Below, piece by piece: positions 1 to 13,818 of a DNA stretch of 64,000 nt. The position numbers and the translations under genes were made by a program. The notes under the pieces were generated by a model. That model was not told where the DNA came from. It saw only the letters and a list, made by a program, of their open reading frames with translations, and did no database searches. Location of the stretch: positions 18,104,001 through 18,168,000 of the forward strand of contig NC_060112.1 of assembly GCF_021155765.1 (NCBI RefSeq), written 5' to 3'. The stretch's first letter is position 1, and every line of letters starts with the position of its first letter. The stretch is from Diprion similis (Eukaryota; Arthropoda; Insecta; Hymenoptera; Diprionidae).

Positions 1-2630
1 GACATCGTTGCTTGAGACTTTGTTTCGAACAAAGATGCGTATTCGAGTAATATTTTTTTTCTATTCGTAGAAATGTAACACCTTCAATTTCCTCGCATCA
101 CTTGATCCGAAAGGAGTCGTCACGTACGAATAAACGCTAATACACGTTCAGAAGAAAGATGTTCGAGAAGGTTAACTCTGACTTTTACGTTTATGCCCAA
201 AGTTTTTAATCATATTTATATTAAATAACGTAAATTTAAAAATTACACATTAAATAATCGTAATTGAGAGAAGATATATTAAACTGACATATAATGTTAA
301 AATAACACGAATATTGAGTGAACATAGTTGAAATATCAAATGGACGAGATACGAAAAAATTTCCCGAACTAAGGAAAAGGTTTTTAATTTAAACTAAAGG
401 TCTGAAATTTTCAAAGAATCTTTTTTTTCCAGTCGCCCATTTCGCCCCTATACATGTATTATTCTTCTAACGAAGAACTAGTGGAAGAAAGTTAATTATC
501 GTCAAACTCTCCTCGGGGCAATCAGCAAGCAGCGAACGCGTCTCCTTATACCTTATACCTACCTTTCCACCGATCCTTCCCTCCCTCCCTCCCTCCCTCC
601 CTCCCGCCCTCCCTCCTACTCGGCCCTTAATTAAGCTCCACCTCAGCAGCTCATAGGTGGTCGTCAGGTCTTCCAGCGCTTGCAGGCAGGCTATGCAATT
701 ATCGTCTCTTCCACTATTGGTACCTGTGGACACCTACGAAGTTATACACTCTGCAATACCGACGTTGTTGGAGAATCGCATTGTGTTTTAAAGGGGTTCA
801 ACTCCCGGCTGACTGCGTACGCCCGAAGACAATGAAACTGCTGATAACAATGCTCGCTGCACAGTTGTTGCCTGCATTCTGAACCACTGTTGCTCATATT
901 CCACAACTACTGTGCATACGTATGCTTATGCACCTTGTGTGTTTAGCGACATTTCCAGCGCTATTCTGTCCTGCATATTCCGCTTAAACGCTCAGGTATA
1001 GCATCGCGTGTCTAATGGCATAACGTCGTAAGCGCCATCGTATTTAAATACGACGCTTCGATGTTGAAAAGGGCAAAAGGGCGTATATTTTTTATTTATT
1101 TATTTTTCATCGTATTTGGCTTAAAGCATGAAAATATTGTAAGAAACGTTGAAATTGAGTATCAGTTTAATTGAGAGCGAAAGGTCGTATGTACCGGTAG
1201 ATACGACATTCTGTTTAGAACGATTCAATCTCAAAAAACTATGTCGACCAATTTCATAAGGTTGTATCTGCTGAAAATAATTTTTTTCCACGTTACTTGT
1301 CAACGGAAAATAGTTGCACTTGCCTAACATACTAACTTTTGCTATTATATTTTACAAACGATTAATTTCAATTGAATCATAAGTTTTTATCATATTCAGC
1401 ATGTATGGTGAAAAAAAAAAAATTGCACCCCTTTTGACGCTAAATTCTCATTTTGGTGGTTATGACCTTATGCCATTAGACACGCTATATTATTTTCTGG
1501 ATTATTTCACGCATTTTAACGCACGTTGCTTGTGACTACCGATTCTCTCTGATAATATTTTATCATACTTTTATTATCGTAATATCGTCGTTTGTTCTCT
1601 TTGTACGAGCATTTGCAGTTAACGCGTCTGCACTTTTCTTTTAATTACAATGAAATTTCCCTCTTCACCGAACCTTTTACTCTTTCTTTAATATGCTAAA
1701 ATCCTGCAAAAGAATTTAATTCAACCACGTTCAAAGCGCTGTGATGAAACACCTAGAAGCTCGTAATACGCAGTAGCCGTTGGTGAGAATTTCTGCCATG
1801 TCGTTTTCAAAATTACTTTTCTACGCTTTAGTAATTAGTTAATCAGTTTTCTTCGGACTGTATCGACTGTAATTTTTCTCACGTATTTTTCATTTGGCAA
1901 CTCGATTAACATCGTTATACAAATATTTTTTAAATATCCTCCAAATGCACAAGTCAATTGAATTACAAAAGGCTCGCAGGGCAATTTGTTCAATCCTTGA
2001 ACATCAAGTATTTCGACAAATTTCAGCCCTACGAAACACACTCTGTACGGATCTTATATGTATATACACACACATACACACGTGCATCATTTTGCACTGA
2101 GAAATTTACGCTCATCTATATAATATCATGCTTATATAAGTGAGAGCTGCAATCGTATACGATATCGCGCCATTGGTAGCACCTGGATCCATTCACCTGA
2201 GATTTGTACAGGCGCCTGTACAAACACACGATTCACCGTCTGTTACACACTGCAAGTATAACATTATGTACAGCATACACACCCACGTATTTATCACCAC
2301 ATACCTACCTTATACATGTGTGTAAATACCTATAATATCCGAAGAAAATTTCAAACGATTTGATTCATTAGCCGAATGCCAGCGAAAGTCTATATACGCG
2401 GAGCTTTCTATGCATTATAATAATTCAAAATTTACAAGTATGCATAATATTATGACCATATGAGAGAAAGTGTAAATGTGACTTTTATTCTTAGCCAAAG
2501 ATTTTATGTATTTATCTTGTAATAAAAAATAGTCCGTATACGCGTTGAAAGCTCCGCGCAATTTCATTGATACGGATGAATTTGACGGCAGTTTGCGAGA
2601 GCCGTTCTTTCGCCATTTTTCAAACCATAG

Positions 2631-2653
2631 CCCCCCCCCCCCCCCCCCCCCCC
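2631..2653. repeat. Poly(C) tract, 23 nt
   Basis: Uninterrupted C23, one of five C or G runs of 14-23 nt within the first 14.3 kb. Such runs are much rarer than poly(A/T) in AT-rich genomes and their length is likely to be imprecise in an assembly. Confidence 0.9.
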
Positions 2654-3952
2654 TCCCGGTCGTCTGAGAATGAGGGCCGGCAGCACCAGCAGCAGCAGCA
2701 GCTTTATTACGAGAAGCGTTATCGGCATCTGTTGTGACGTAACGGGGGGGTGGAGGGCGTTTCCTCCCACCCTCCCACCCTCTTGCTCCTTTGGTTCGCG
2801 CGTTATCTCGGTCCGAGGTTGGTCGCTCGGGTGGGTGAAACCCTCCCTGTTTTGCAACGACACCCGAGGGCTGCGCCGACCGCCGGCAATGCCTCTTGAA
2901 ACGTATTCGCGCGGAGCTTTTTGCCTCGAAACAAAATCTGCTTCCATTTCACGCCGGAGAAACCTTCTCTCCCTCGCTTATAAGTATGATATACCTATGT
3001 GTGTGTGTGTGTGTGTGTATATATGTATGTATACGTATATGCGGGGTGAACCTCCTGAATTATATCCCCGTTTCCGTTGTTGCCATTCTTGCTGAGAGAT
3101 ACCGCAAAACTGAGTCTTTCAGCATAATTTTATACACCTCCGAAATAACAGAAGTTTATTATTCTTTGCAAACGTTTAAAAGCAACGTTATATACATATA
3201 TATATATACACACACACCTAGTATATTTTTATTTAATTTTTATCTCATAGCTACTTGCAGCTTCGCTATCATCATTTTGTTTTCAGTCTTGCTATCCGGA
3301 TATTGGAAGGAATTTTTATAAGAATTGAACGTTCGCTGTATACCGTAATGAACGACGTGTAGTCGTGTAAAACTCGAATCGAAAAAATTTCATTTTTACA
3401 TCACATTAATCATATCACCTCTATTCTTTTAATGATTTTTTGTTCAACTTTTTTTTCCGTTTTCTCTTTTGTTAACACGTTTCAGCTGCTGTACGTATAC
3501 CTGCAGTGCTTGGTAAGGAAATATGAAAATAAGAGAGAAAAGTTTTATCCGCATGTTCGCGCGAACGTTCTCGCACGCAAATGACACGTTGCGAAATCCC
3601 CCCCCCCCCCCCCTGCCCTGGAGGTGTGAATGACGCAACACTGCTCACCGACACAACTTTGTGGAATGAGGAGAATTAAGGGGAGAAGAAAAAGTTTTGT
3701 GTTTATATGAAAATTGTCTCTGGAACTCGAGCGTATAAAAACGGGAAAACAAGTGGAATTCCTGCACCCGTCCGCAACGGAGAAACCGGGTTAAATTCAC
3801 TCGTGAATTCGAATCCCCATGCGGAAGCCGATGATAACGTTGATTTACCGTCGGATTGAATTTATAATGAGGAATTCAATTATTTCCATGCGATACCTAA
3901 GTTGATTATAAAATTATTATATTAAACGTTAATGAAAGGCGGTAAAATAATT

Positions 3953-4006
3953 TTCAGTGAATATTATATATATATATACATATATATATATATTTTATTC
4001 ACTGAA
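3953..4006. repeat. AT-core hairpin with ttcagtgaata arms
   Basis: The arms ttcagtgaata (3953-3963) and tattcactgaa (3996-4006) are perfect 11-bp complements around an alternating AT tract of about 32 nt. It sits 38 nt before the candidate small ORF at 4045. It may be simple microsatellite symmetry or a tiny fold-back element. Confidence 0.6.
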
Positions 4007-4044
4007 GAATATCCGACGTCTAGACGACCCAGAGATTAAATCTG

Positions 4045-4272
4045 ATGAACGTCGGAATTACATCCTCCGTCGAGTTTATACAACTCGTAGTGCCTTTGAG
4101 TGTAATTAAAATTCTCGTTTATTTAATAATATCATGTATAATTGCAATAAGCCTTTTCGTTGTAATATTCACGGTCTGCGAAGTGTGTAAAAGATGCGAA
4201 GGTCAAGTTCCGGCTTGGGGAAAAAATCCTATTCGAAGTTATAGTCGCAAAAAGAAATGGAAATGGCGGTAG
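4045..4272 (+). CDS. Candidate small single-pass membrane protein (75 aa)
   Basis: An ATG-initiated frame of 75 codons ends in TAG. The predicted peptide has a short polar N-terminus (1-13), one continuous hydrophobic stretch (about 14-45, LVVPLSVIKILVYLIISCII onwards), a cysteine-containing juxtamembrane part (CEVCKRCEG) and a strongly basic tail (RSYSRKKKWKWR). By the positive-inside rule this would be N-out/C-in. The layout is what a real membrane micropeptide looks like, but AT-rich DNA readily encodes hydrophobic runs and I recognise no family. No splice sites or poly(A) signal support it. Confidence 0.25.
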   Translation: MNVGITSSVEFIQLVVPLSVIKILVYLIISCIIAISLFVVIFTVCEVCKRCEGQVPAWGKNPIRSYSRKKKWKWR

Positions 4273-7200
4273 AAAGGGATGAGAGCAAGAAGGTAAGAAA
4301 GAAGGAAAGAGAGAGAGAGAGAGTGATAGAGAAGAAGAAGAAGAAGAAGAAGAAGAAGAACGCGGTGAGAAATAAAATGTACCCGTGTAGCCGTGGTTCT
4401 ATCTTTCTTCGGTAAAAGCAAGATGCTAGTAGAAAATTGAGTTTATTTTGTCGCTTGCTCTTTCTCTCTGTCTCCCTCTCTCCAATTTGCGCCTCGCTTC
4501 AACTTCGTCCGCGTCTGCCGCACCGCAATTCTAATTTCCTTCGCACACCCTAACCAAAAGCTTGGATATTTTCTCGTTATTAACGGTGAAAACTATTATT
4601 ACCCTTAAATGGTGGAAGTTTGAAAAAGAAGTTAAACGATTATTTTATCCAACTTTTTGTATAACTCTTATCATACGCTTGAAATACAATAAAGAAGCTT
4701 GCTAATTTTTGAATAGATTTCAAAAAATCTCCATATCCTCACAAGGTGTTTTGGACGAAATTTCAAAGCAATTGCAACTTCAGTAAACAAGAAGAAAAAA
4801 TCAAGTAATAATACATTACGATACTTGAGAGTTTACTTCGTTCTTGTTTTCGTGAATATTATTGGAACTACGAGCCAAAATTAACTTGCACTCAGGGGAA
4901 GGTACGATCACTTTTCATTGCCCAAGAGTATCCGGTGAATACTATACTATACTGTACTATACCACACGTATTTTCAGTGATAACGAGAGCCACCTTCGCA
5001 TCAGATCGCATTTCCTGGTGACCAGAGATAACGAGTCCCCTCGGCACTTCCGGTCCGTCATCCCGCCGCCGCCTCCGTTGCTATTCGAGGCGGAAGGTCC
5101 TTCCTTTCTTATAGTCCAGCGACGTGGCGACAAAGACGACAATAGAATAAAGGAACGAGATAGGCACTAGATAAGTTACTCATGCGATAGTCCCCGGACC
5201 TTTTATGCCGCAGCGTGCGACCGACCCCACGTGTAACGAGCTGTATAACTATTTTTTATATCCTCTCTGCCACTTCCGATCCTCTCTGTTTTTTTTTTTT
5301 TTTTTTTTTCTGTAATTTTTCTTCTTTAATCTTTTACGGGAGTTTATTGGCCAAAAATCGTAACATTTCAGTTTATTTTTAATACGATTGAGTATTTGTA
5401 TAATTCTTATATTCGTGAGATGTGGAGATTCCTTTGAACACCTGAGCGATATAGTACGAAAATGAAGAATCTAAAAAGTGAAAAATTGTCCTCCGTTTCT
5501 ATCGGTGTTTTATTTTTAGTCTCAGATTATCTAGAATGACCGTATATGTATATAGATATAACAAGTGTTTACGCTAGTATTGGAAACCGGGAAAAGTCCA
5601 TGGGGAAATTCCTAAACCGATCTCGTTTTTAGATTCGAATTTGAAAAAAAAAAAAGAAAACCCTCGCGCGATGTGAGTAGTAGAAAAAGTTGTCACAGTT
5701 CTGCAAAAAGTAAGCACGATAGGCGCGGCTTAGAGCCTGTCTCGACATTTCATCCGCTTTACAGACACAGAGAATGGCGGTGAAATCCAATTCTGCAGAG
5801 GAGAACCCGGAGGCGGGTATAAAATAGTAAAGTTTGGGGTCCGAGAACGCGAGTTTCACTACGAAACCGGAGGGGGATCAGCGATATTTATTTAAGGGTT
5901 TGATCTTGGGTTTCGGCGGGGCTCCTTAATTTACCCAGATAAATCCCTTCGCGTTATCTATCTTCTTCCTTTTTGCTTTCTCTCTATATACCCCTTATAC
6001 TATACCTATAAGCCATTCTCTTCGTTAGGAATACCGTATATAGCAAACCGGAAGTACGCCTGTTGATTCTACTTCGACTATTTCTACTCTGCCTGTATTT
6101 TATATTGTATAAATAACTAATGTATATACACCTTCGCGTTTCATTTCTTTTTTCCATTCTCATTGTCAAACAAAAACGTCTGCTGATGCATTTGGCATAG
6201 CTTCTAGTTGTAATGTAATGACCCCCAGCCGAGTATGGCTGCATCATATAATATTCCACACTTGTGCATAACGATGTGATGTACGGAAGCATTTCAGCCA
6301 GGCTCTAATATATAGGTATATATATATATATATATAAACACACAAATACACATACGGGATATTGGTTGATGAGATAGTCGAAAGGTATATAATATCTACT
6401 TGTTGTCTACTTCCGTATCCGCATAATTTATATGCTTTGCACAGAGATTTTCCGCTCGCTGCACTACCTGTAAGCAACTTTCGATGTCACGTTGCACGCT
6501 TTTATGCGGTATATTTTATTCACGGTATAGCCGGTTTGTAAGATGCTATTAAAATTAGCACCGCTGTCTTATTTTTTTATAAATATATAAAAATAAAAAA
6601 AGCCTTGTAATTTAGGAAAAAATTTCTTTCGTATATATTTCTTCGTTGTAAATCTTCGAGTCTTACGTTTATGCAGAAGTTATACGTAGAGTATATTACT
6701 TGGTTGGTTGTAATAAGCAGGCGCATAAAGAATTGCAGCATTTCAGGAAAATTATTATTTCCCGTCCGTTCCTCATGGTGAGTTGCAGTATTATAAGTCC
6801 AATGTGCAAGAGATGTGGATGTTTTTACCACTCTCACACCGAACACGCGTTTAGAGCAAAGTTTAAACCTGACGCCGTACTTCACCGCTACTATTGGTCT
6901 ATGTGGTGCAGTTTCGTGTGTGATCGCGTTTGTGTGTGTGTGTGTGTGTGTGTGTGCAGCTATGAAATTACATTTTAATCTAAAACGCGTCTACCTCGCA
7001 TAATTCGAACTGACAGACGGTACCAGGCTGCAGACTTAATAATACGAGAAAGGCGGAGGCGTGGGGGGGGAGGGGGGGGTAGGGGGTAGGAAACGAACTG
7101 CGTTTTTCCCTGCAACAACTATTTCTGCATGCATCCCTACTACTTATAATCGTAACAGCCTGCGTATTTCTTCTCTCTACCTGCAGTACGTGTGTCTGTT

Positions 7201-8368
7201 TTCAGGAACAATATCTTTAAATCGGATTTAGCGAAACTTGAAAAATACTTTGGTAAACACATGTGTGTGGGGGGGGGGGGGGTGAAGGGGGTCGTGTAGA
7301 AAACAAAATTCACATTTAGAAGTCCTTAAGCGCAAAAGTGAAATTTTGTTTTCAACGAGGTGAAATTGTATTTTCACGTTTTCATCGCTATGTGGCTTAC
7401 GTAGTCCAATGATATTTAAGAACATTTGGTTTTAAAGTGTTCGTATTATATTTCTTTATCCAAGAATGCATGCACGCGTGAACGACGAAAGTTGAGTGAT
7501 AACTATGAGTTTATATGCAATTTGTTCTGTTATAATACTCGTACATACATTTTTAACATTCTAATATTATTCGCATTATTGGCAGAAATACGTAAATATC
7601 GTAACGTGGAATATGAAGCGAGAAATTGAATAGCATTAACGACCAGATGAGAATTTTTTTCCCTTTACAAAGAGTCGAAAAGAGGCAGCAAATATTTGTG
7701 CATATTACCGAAGTCTCTGCAGTGTTTTACAGATACGCGTTGTAATTTATCTTGAAAAAAGCTCCGCGGTGGAATTGGATCGACGTCTATTTTTTTTTTT
7801 TTTTTTTTTTAATTCATTTACGTTATTTTTTGTCGTCTTTTTTTCTGTGTAAGTTCGTTTGCGCAAAACCCGAGGATGTAACATCAAGATAACCGACCTA
7901 ACCACATACTTTTACAATATCTCTTTGTTTCAATTTTACTGAACTATTCTCGCCGATGGACCATGTATAAAAACATGTATATGTATATACATTATACATA
8001 GTCATTGGTATAGTTACATTTGCCCTGAGGAAACTTTATAATTAAATCAATCAAAATCTTGATTCTTTTGATATTCAGCATGCAAATTTTTCTACGTGAA
8101 ACGCTGGGGAGGAAATGTAGAATTTAAATTCGTTATTTTATTATTAGAGTGACGTCGATTATCTGTTACATTATCACATATGCACAGAGATATCTGTGAA
8201 TGCATTATATGAGAAAAACGAACAAAGCTTTATGTTAATTGTATACATATAGTTGGGTTTTTGAAATTCTGGCTCGATGAAAATTAATAAAAGAAAAAGC
8301 TTATCGACGTTCAGAGTTTAACAGAAATTGCGCGAAGAATGCGACTCGATGTAGAATTGCTGCGGTTT

Positions 8369-8412
<44 letters not shown>

Positions 8413-11400
8413 TATATCAACCAAGTTCAATCGCATTTCTCGACACTTGTTCCAACTACAATATTATTTTCTTTCGTAATTATCCCTACGTCGCAAATTC
8501 GGCGAAGAACCGCAAACACGGATTGCCTTTCCGCCGTTTCTCGGTTCTTCTAATATAACGCTTATATTCTTTGGAACAATAATTTCACCATTTAACAACG
8601 AACTCATCGAGTCATGTACGACTCGCTTCGACCTACGAAGAAGCCTTGAATTTGCAGTAAAATGCAAAACTGTCTACGCGTTGTATCCTGCAATTTTCTC
8701 ACATGTACATACATACGTGTATCACACATGACGTCACACTAGGTTGTACATTTTTCCGCATGCTAGGAACTCTACCAGGTATTTCCATGGAATTTAAGCA
8801 GGACCCAGCACAGTAAACCCGCAACAGCCACCGAATGGGAGATGATAAAATATCGATCCCCACGTTAATCGTATCCATCAACCTTGATCCCCATTCAGAT
8901 GTCAGCTCGCCAGAATTCTCGCCTTCGTCTATAGACTACAGTATCTTTCAATATATGAGGGGAATTATTTTCGTCTTACTTCTCTCTCTCTCTCTCTCTT
9001 CCTTTTTTCGTAGGTTCTACGAAAACGACACAGTGATGTAGTAAGATGTATAAATAAAAAAGATTTTCAACGTTTGACGTTCTGATATTTTATGCCTCAA
9101 TTTCTTCGAACGATATTTTATATTTAGGATTGAAACCGCATGCATTCCATGCTTCTCTTTCTCCCCGTAGAGTCTAGACCGAGTAATGTATTCCTTACTA
9201 TTCGTTCGCCTGCTTTGTTCTTTATTCCAGGGCAATTTTTATTTTTCTTTTCTTTTTTCCTCTCCCGCCCCTTTGCTAACCTGCAGACCAAACATTTCAG
9301 CGACAATTCGTACTTCGATTGTGACCCGAGTAGGTACATTAATTATTTCGGGCTAGTCTTTATACTCTCTATAGACTATCCATATGTATGTATATATATA
9401 TGTATATGTATACTTGCGCAAACTTGCAAAACTCCACTTTCGTATATCCTCGGTTGAAAATAGCTTACGTACAGATTTAGGTGTATACAATACATAGGTA
9501 TATATAACGCAGGGGGCAACGTTTACTCGATTTCTATATTTTTCTCGGATAGGTAGAAGGTGCCTCATCGCCTCATCCCCATGTAGTCAATTCCCATCTG
9601 CCCCTGTGGTGTAAAACCGCGTCGTGTATAATGCACGTGGAAGTAAAGTCATTCTTTTGTATTCCACGGAGAATATGTTACTAAAGGTTGCTTGTATGAA
9701 TTAAGGTGTACACACATGTAGTGGTATAGCGGAGGAACTTTGGCAACGCGAGAAAATTCCAATTTTTTCGTTGAAATAAAATTTTCTCATTTCTTTCATT
9801 GTATGGAAGAATTTGCTGCTGCCCGCCTCGAATAATTTTACGGGAATAATTTTTTATTTTATTTTATTATTTTTGTAATCAATTTTTATATCGTAGAAGA
9901 AATTTTCATCGATCGTATAATTTATCGATGAATGTTCCGCCTTCGCAATTTTTCATACTGCGAACTGAATGAGCAATAATTTGTAGCGAAGCTTTCAACG
10001 GAAATACACAGTGGTTATTTCAATGTTTATACTGTTTCTAGTTATTTTGAATATCTCGAAGATTGCGCGAGCGGATTGAAGATGAAAATTGGTCGACGCC
10101 GCGCCGTTCGGGGATACGAAATACCGAAGAAGTTGTTCGGTTGTGATACGATAAATATTGAGGAAGCCATCTCATTCCTTAATATGCGCCATCGTATTAT
10201 AAATATATATATATATATACACACCTGCAGTATAGCGTTCGATAGAAAACAGCTCGTCTATATGCGAACTCAACCTCTAACTGCCGGTCGGTTGCTGCCA
10301 GAGAATCGACTATATATGTATGTACTTTATTCTAAACTCTATAACCAGGCTTCTTTCTCTCTCGAAAATTTATTCCCCTAAGGGAGCCTGAAATTCATCG
10401 AGAATTTTCGAGGAAAGAAAGAAACCCTGCATGGAATTCACTCCTCTCTTGTATTTTGCTAAAATTCTTCAACTACGCACCATGTGTAAAAATGTAAGGA
10501 CTTTGAGGCGCGTTGCTAGCAATAACGAAACTCGTAGGCAATAAAAAATTCGACATTCCTAGTTGTATAAAAAAAATTCGTTTATGTGTTTACGAAAATA
10601 AAAACTATGCGAATAGCTGAAATTTTCTTTTCCATCTCTCGGAGCGGTAAACTCGGTGTTTTGCAGGGCTGCAACGTGACCCAGAACCAGAATCGAGTTT
10701 GTCCTTCTTCCTTACTTCCTTACTTCCTTACTTCCTTACTTCAGGGTTCCCTTCGTCCTCGACGACACGTCCCGGGTGTCAATGGATTATGGCCGCCACG
10801 TTGCAGTTCCCGGTTCCCAATTTTATGGCCCGGAGCCAAGATGTTGCCCAACATTTTCGGGACGCCGGTTAAGCCACGGCTGTTCTCCAGCTCCGCATCC
10901 GCACCGTACGGCACTCGAATCGTATATCATATATTTCTACTGACACGCGCATATAAGCTTCTCGAGAGTTTAGGATCAGCCGGTATTAAAGCCGTCGAAA
11001 CCCACGAGCCTTAATATTTTCCTCTTCCCTCTTCTCGCACAAACCGTTTTCAAATATTATTATCGATAAATATAATCGCGTTTACAATACTTAATTTATC
11101 TGTGATATTAATTTAGGCGAATCTTAAAACGGCGAATATTTTAGGACGGAAATAGGCGTTGAATGTATTCCCGAAAAAATTTACTCCGTCAAGTGCCACG
11201 TTGTTGTAATAATAATATGTCTGCAAATCAGTTGAACCACCGCGCGGGAACAATTAGACAAACATTGCGTGACAATTTAGATAGTGAACTGCAAAAGGTT
11301 GTGGAAGTTATTTTTTTCTTTTTCTTTTTTTTTTCCCACCGCTTTCTCCTATTCGTTGTTTGTTTATTTTTTCCTTCGCCTCTCTTTCTCGCCGTTTATC

Positions 11401-12237
11401 AGAGAAAAGCGTCAAACCTACGTGATTGATGGTTTCGTGAAGCAATGCATTAGGCTGCCCACCCCGTATGTGTTTGGGCTCGTGGTTATTGGGTTCTTTC
11501 ATTAGATTACTCAATTATTTATACACACACACACACACACACACACATGTTTTTTATACCTTCAATAACTTACGACTGTTCGTTGTTATTAATTTTTAAC
11601 AAGCTTGCAACTATGTGAAAATAAATTTCGACGTGGAAGTGTACAATTCGTTACACCGTACTTGCTTGTACCTTTAAAGAGATCGATATAATACCGCGGC
11701 GAATGCAGAAAAATATTTATTATGAGAAAATAAAAACGTCATACATAACGCGTGATGACTAATTCAAATCACTTGTGTGTGCATTTTAACGTCAAGGATA
11801 CGATACGGTGTTCTTAAATATGTGTAAAAATTTTCGCAACACTCTAAATACGTACGTCGCGAATAATGTATAGTATAGTAGATTGTCTCTGACGTCAGGG
11901 CTTAAGGGTACTTGAGACGCCCCCCTTTATGGGTATTGCACGATGAAAATCGGAACAGGAAGTCCTCCGGGATAAAGTGGCTTAGCTAAGAAAGCGTTTT
12001 CGATTACCTACCTCGGATCTCGAGTTCATCCTCTGCATCTTCACGAACGTGACGTATATAAAAGGAAATCCGGACAGCGGTAGAGAAGGGGCGGCGGGGG
12101 GGAGGGGGGGGGGGGAGATGACATATTGTTTTCTTGCCTCTGCGGCGCAGTTTCCGTGACAGGGACGAAGAAAAATTTGAAAGATATCAGTTGCAAGTAA
12201 ATAAAATTTTTTTTATATCTTCTCAAGTTTGGGAATG

Positions 12238-12273
<36 letters not shown>

Positions 12274-13797
12274 GTCAAATTTGATATGAATCTCACGCAA
12301 ATCTTGAATCACGATTCGTACGACGACGATGTGGGTGTATAAATTTGTTCCCGTCACACTGCAGAGAACGCGCGTGACACGCTTGGAATTTTGTGCCCGT
12401 GTAAGAGGCGTTTCTCCTCAATCGAGCCACACGTTTTTTCGTTTATTAATAAAAACTTGAGCCGTTTGTCACGAAGAATATATTTCAAACGCCCGTCACG
12501 ATCTGCAATCAATCATACCATTGCTTTCCAAACTTTACGCAGACGGCGGCGACTTGTTCCTACATAGTTACAACGGCTTCTTTCGCCTTTCTTCTTTCCA
12601 AATACGTATCAGAAGACGTAAAGTGAAGAACGGAATGATGTAAAAAATAAAAAATGCTAAACTCATCAAGGGGTCATCAGAGGTCGACAAACATTTACTT
12701 ATTTACTTCCAATATTAAATATCGTCGCGTTGACAAACAATAAAGAGCTTGTATAACAAATTGTCCGACGATTGTCAATATTTGGCAGGGATATTATTAT
12801 CGAGTAGATGTATTATGCCGTTGTGTAAAACTGCTGTGCTGCTGTACGTCTGACAAACGATATTAACTGATTGTCTCTGCAGTTATGTGCAATAAATATA
12901 TAATAACATAACGTAAACGGAGCGTGATAAATTACAATCTATTCGATCGTTTCAAAATTGTCAATTTTTTTTTGCTTATTTTTTTTTTCTCATTTTCACT
13001 CTTGTTTGTTGTCGTTTTTAAACACGGGTGCTTCATATTACACCATCGTAAGGTATCTGAGAGATGAGCTTAAAGTGCACAGAAATCATTCAATTATGCT
13101 TTTTCCTCGATGCTATAATCTTTCAGTATCATGACATTGTCAGTTTAATATTTTGCCGGCCGATGCCTCTCACGCTAGCAATGAATTCTTGAATTTTTAT
13201 TTATTAAACACTATTGAATCTCGTTGGATTTTTTTCCTGTCTATTAAAAAGTTGGTAAAACGAATCAATTGTGTAGACCAAGTGTTTGAGTTTATGTGTG
13301 TGTGTTTTTTTTTTTTGTTATTAAAGTATCTGAGACTGGCGTACAGTTTCAATCTCATCCTTTTCCCTGGTCCACAGCATCGGGTACTTTTTTTTAAAAC
13401 ATTCATTGATTTTCCAATCTTTCGTCTGCTTCAGACTCGAGGTGCAAGACGCCAGCTTTACGGGAACCGCGTTCTGCGACTGTCAAAAATCGAGGTAAGT
13501 TGAAGATTATATAGACGGTACGGCTGTGCATCTACCACAGTGAATCATGGGCGATAAAAAATCATAGCCGCATACTTATTATACTTATAAGTATACTTTT
13601 ACGCTAGCTAACACTAAAAGTGTCTAACAAAATTTTAACAAAAAATCTCATTCGCACCATACCAACGTGCAAATCGCCGCCGCTTATTTCGCCAAGCAAA
13701 AACCTGTTTGTTGCCAACTATATCTACCTATATACGTATATTATATATATTCTCTATAAGCTTGTATGTGTGTGTATCTCTCTCTTTCTCCTCCTCT

Positions 13798-13818
13798 CCC
13801 CCCCCCCCCCCCCCCCCC
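13798..13818. repeat. Poly(C) tract, 21 nt
   Basis: Uninterrupted C21 after a (TC)-rich stretch. The overlapping open frames here encode only Pro or Gly runs and are artefacts of the tract. Confidence 0.9.

Noticed and set aside
2564-3095. ORFs of 127-141 codons on both strands
   Set aside because: Driven by the C23 tract and GC-rich simple sequence; poly-Gly run, no domain, overlapping frames on both strands.
10586-11014. 142-codon plus-strand ORF
   Set aside because: Contains an 8-bp tandem repeat, no recognisable domain and no splice support; the GC-rich patch alone explains the open frame.
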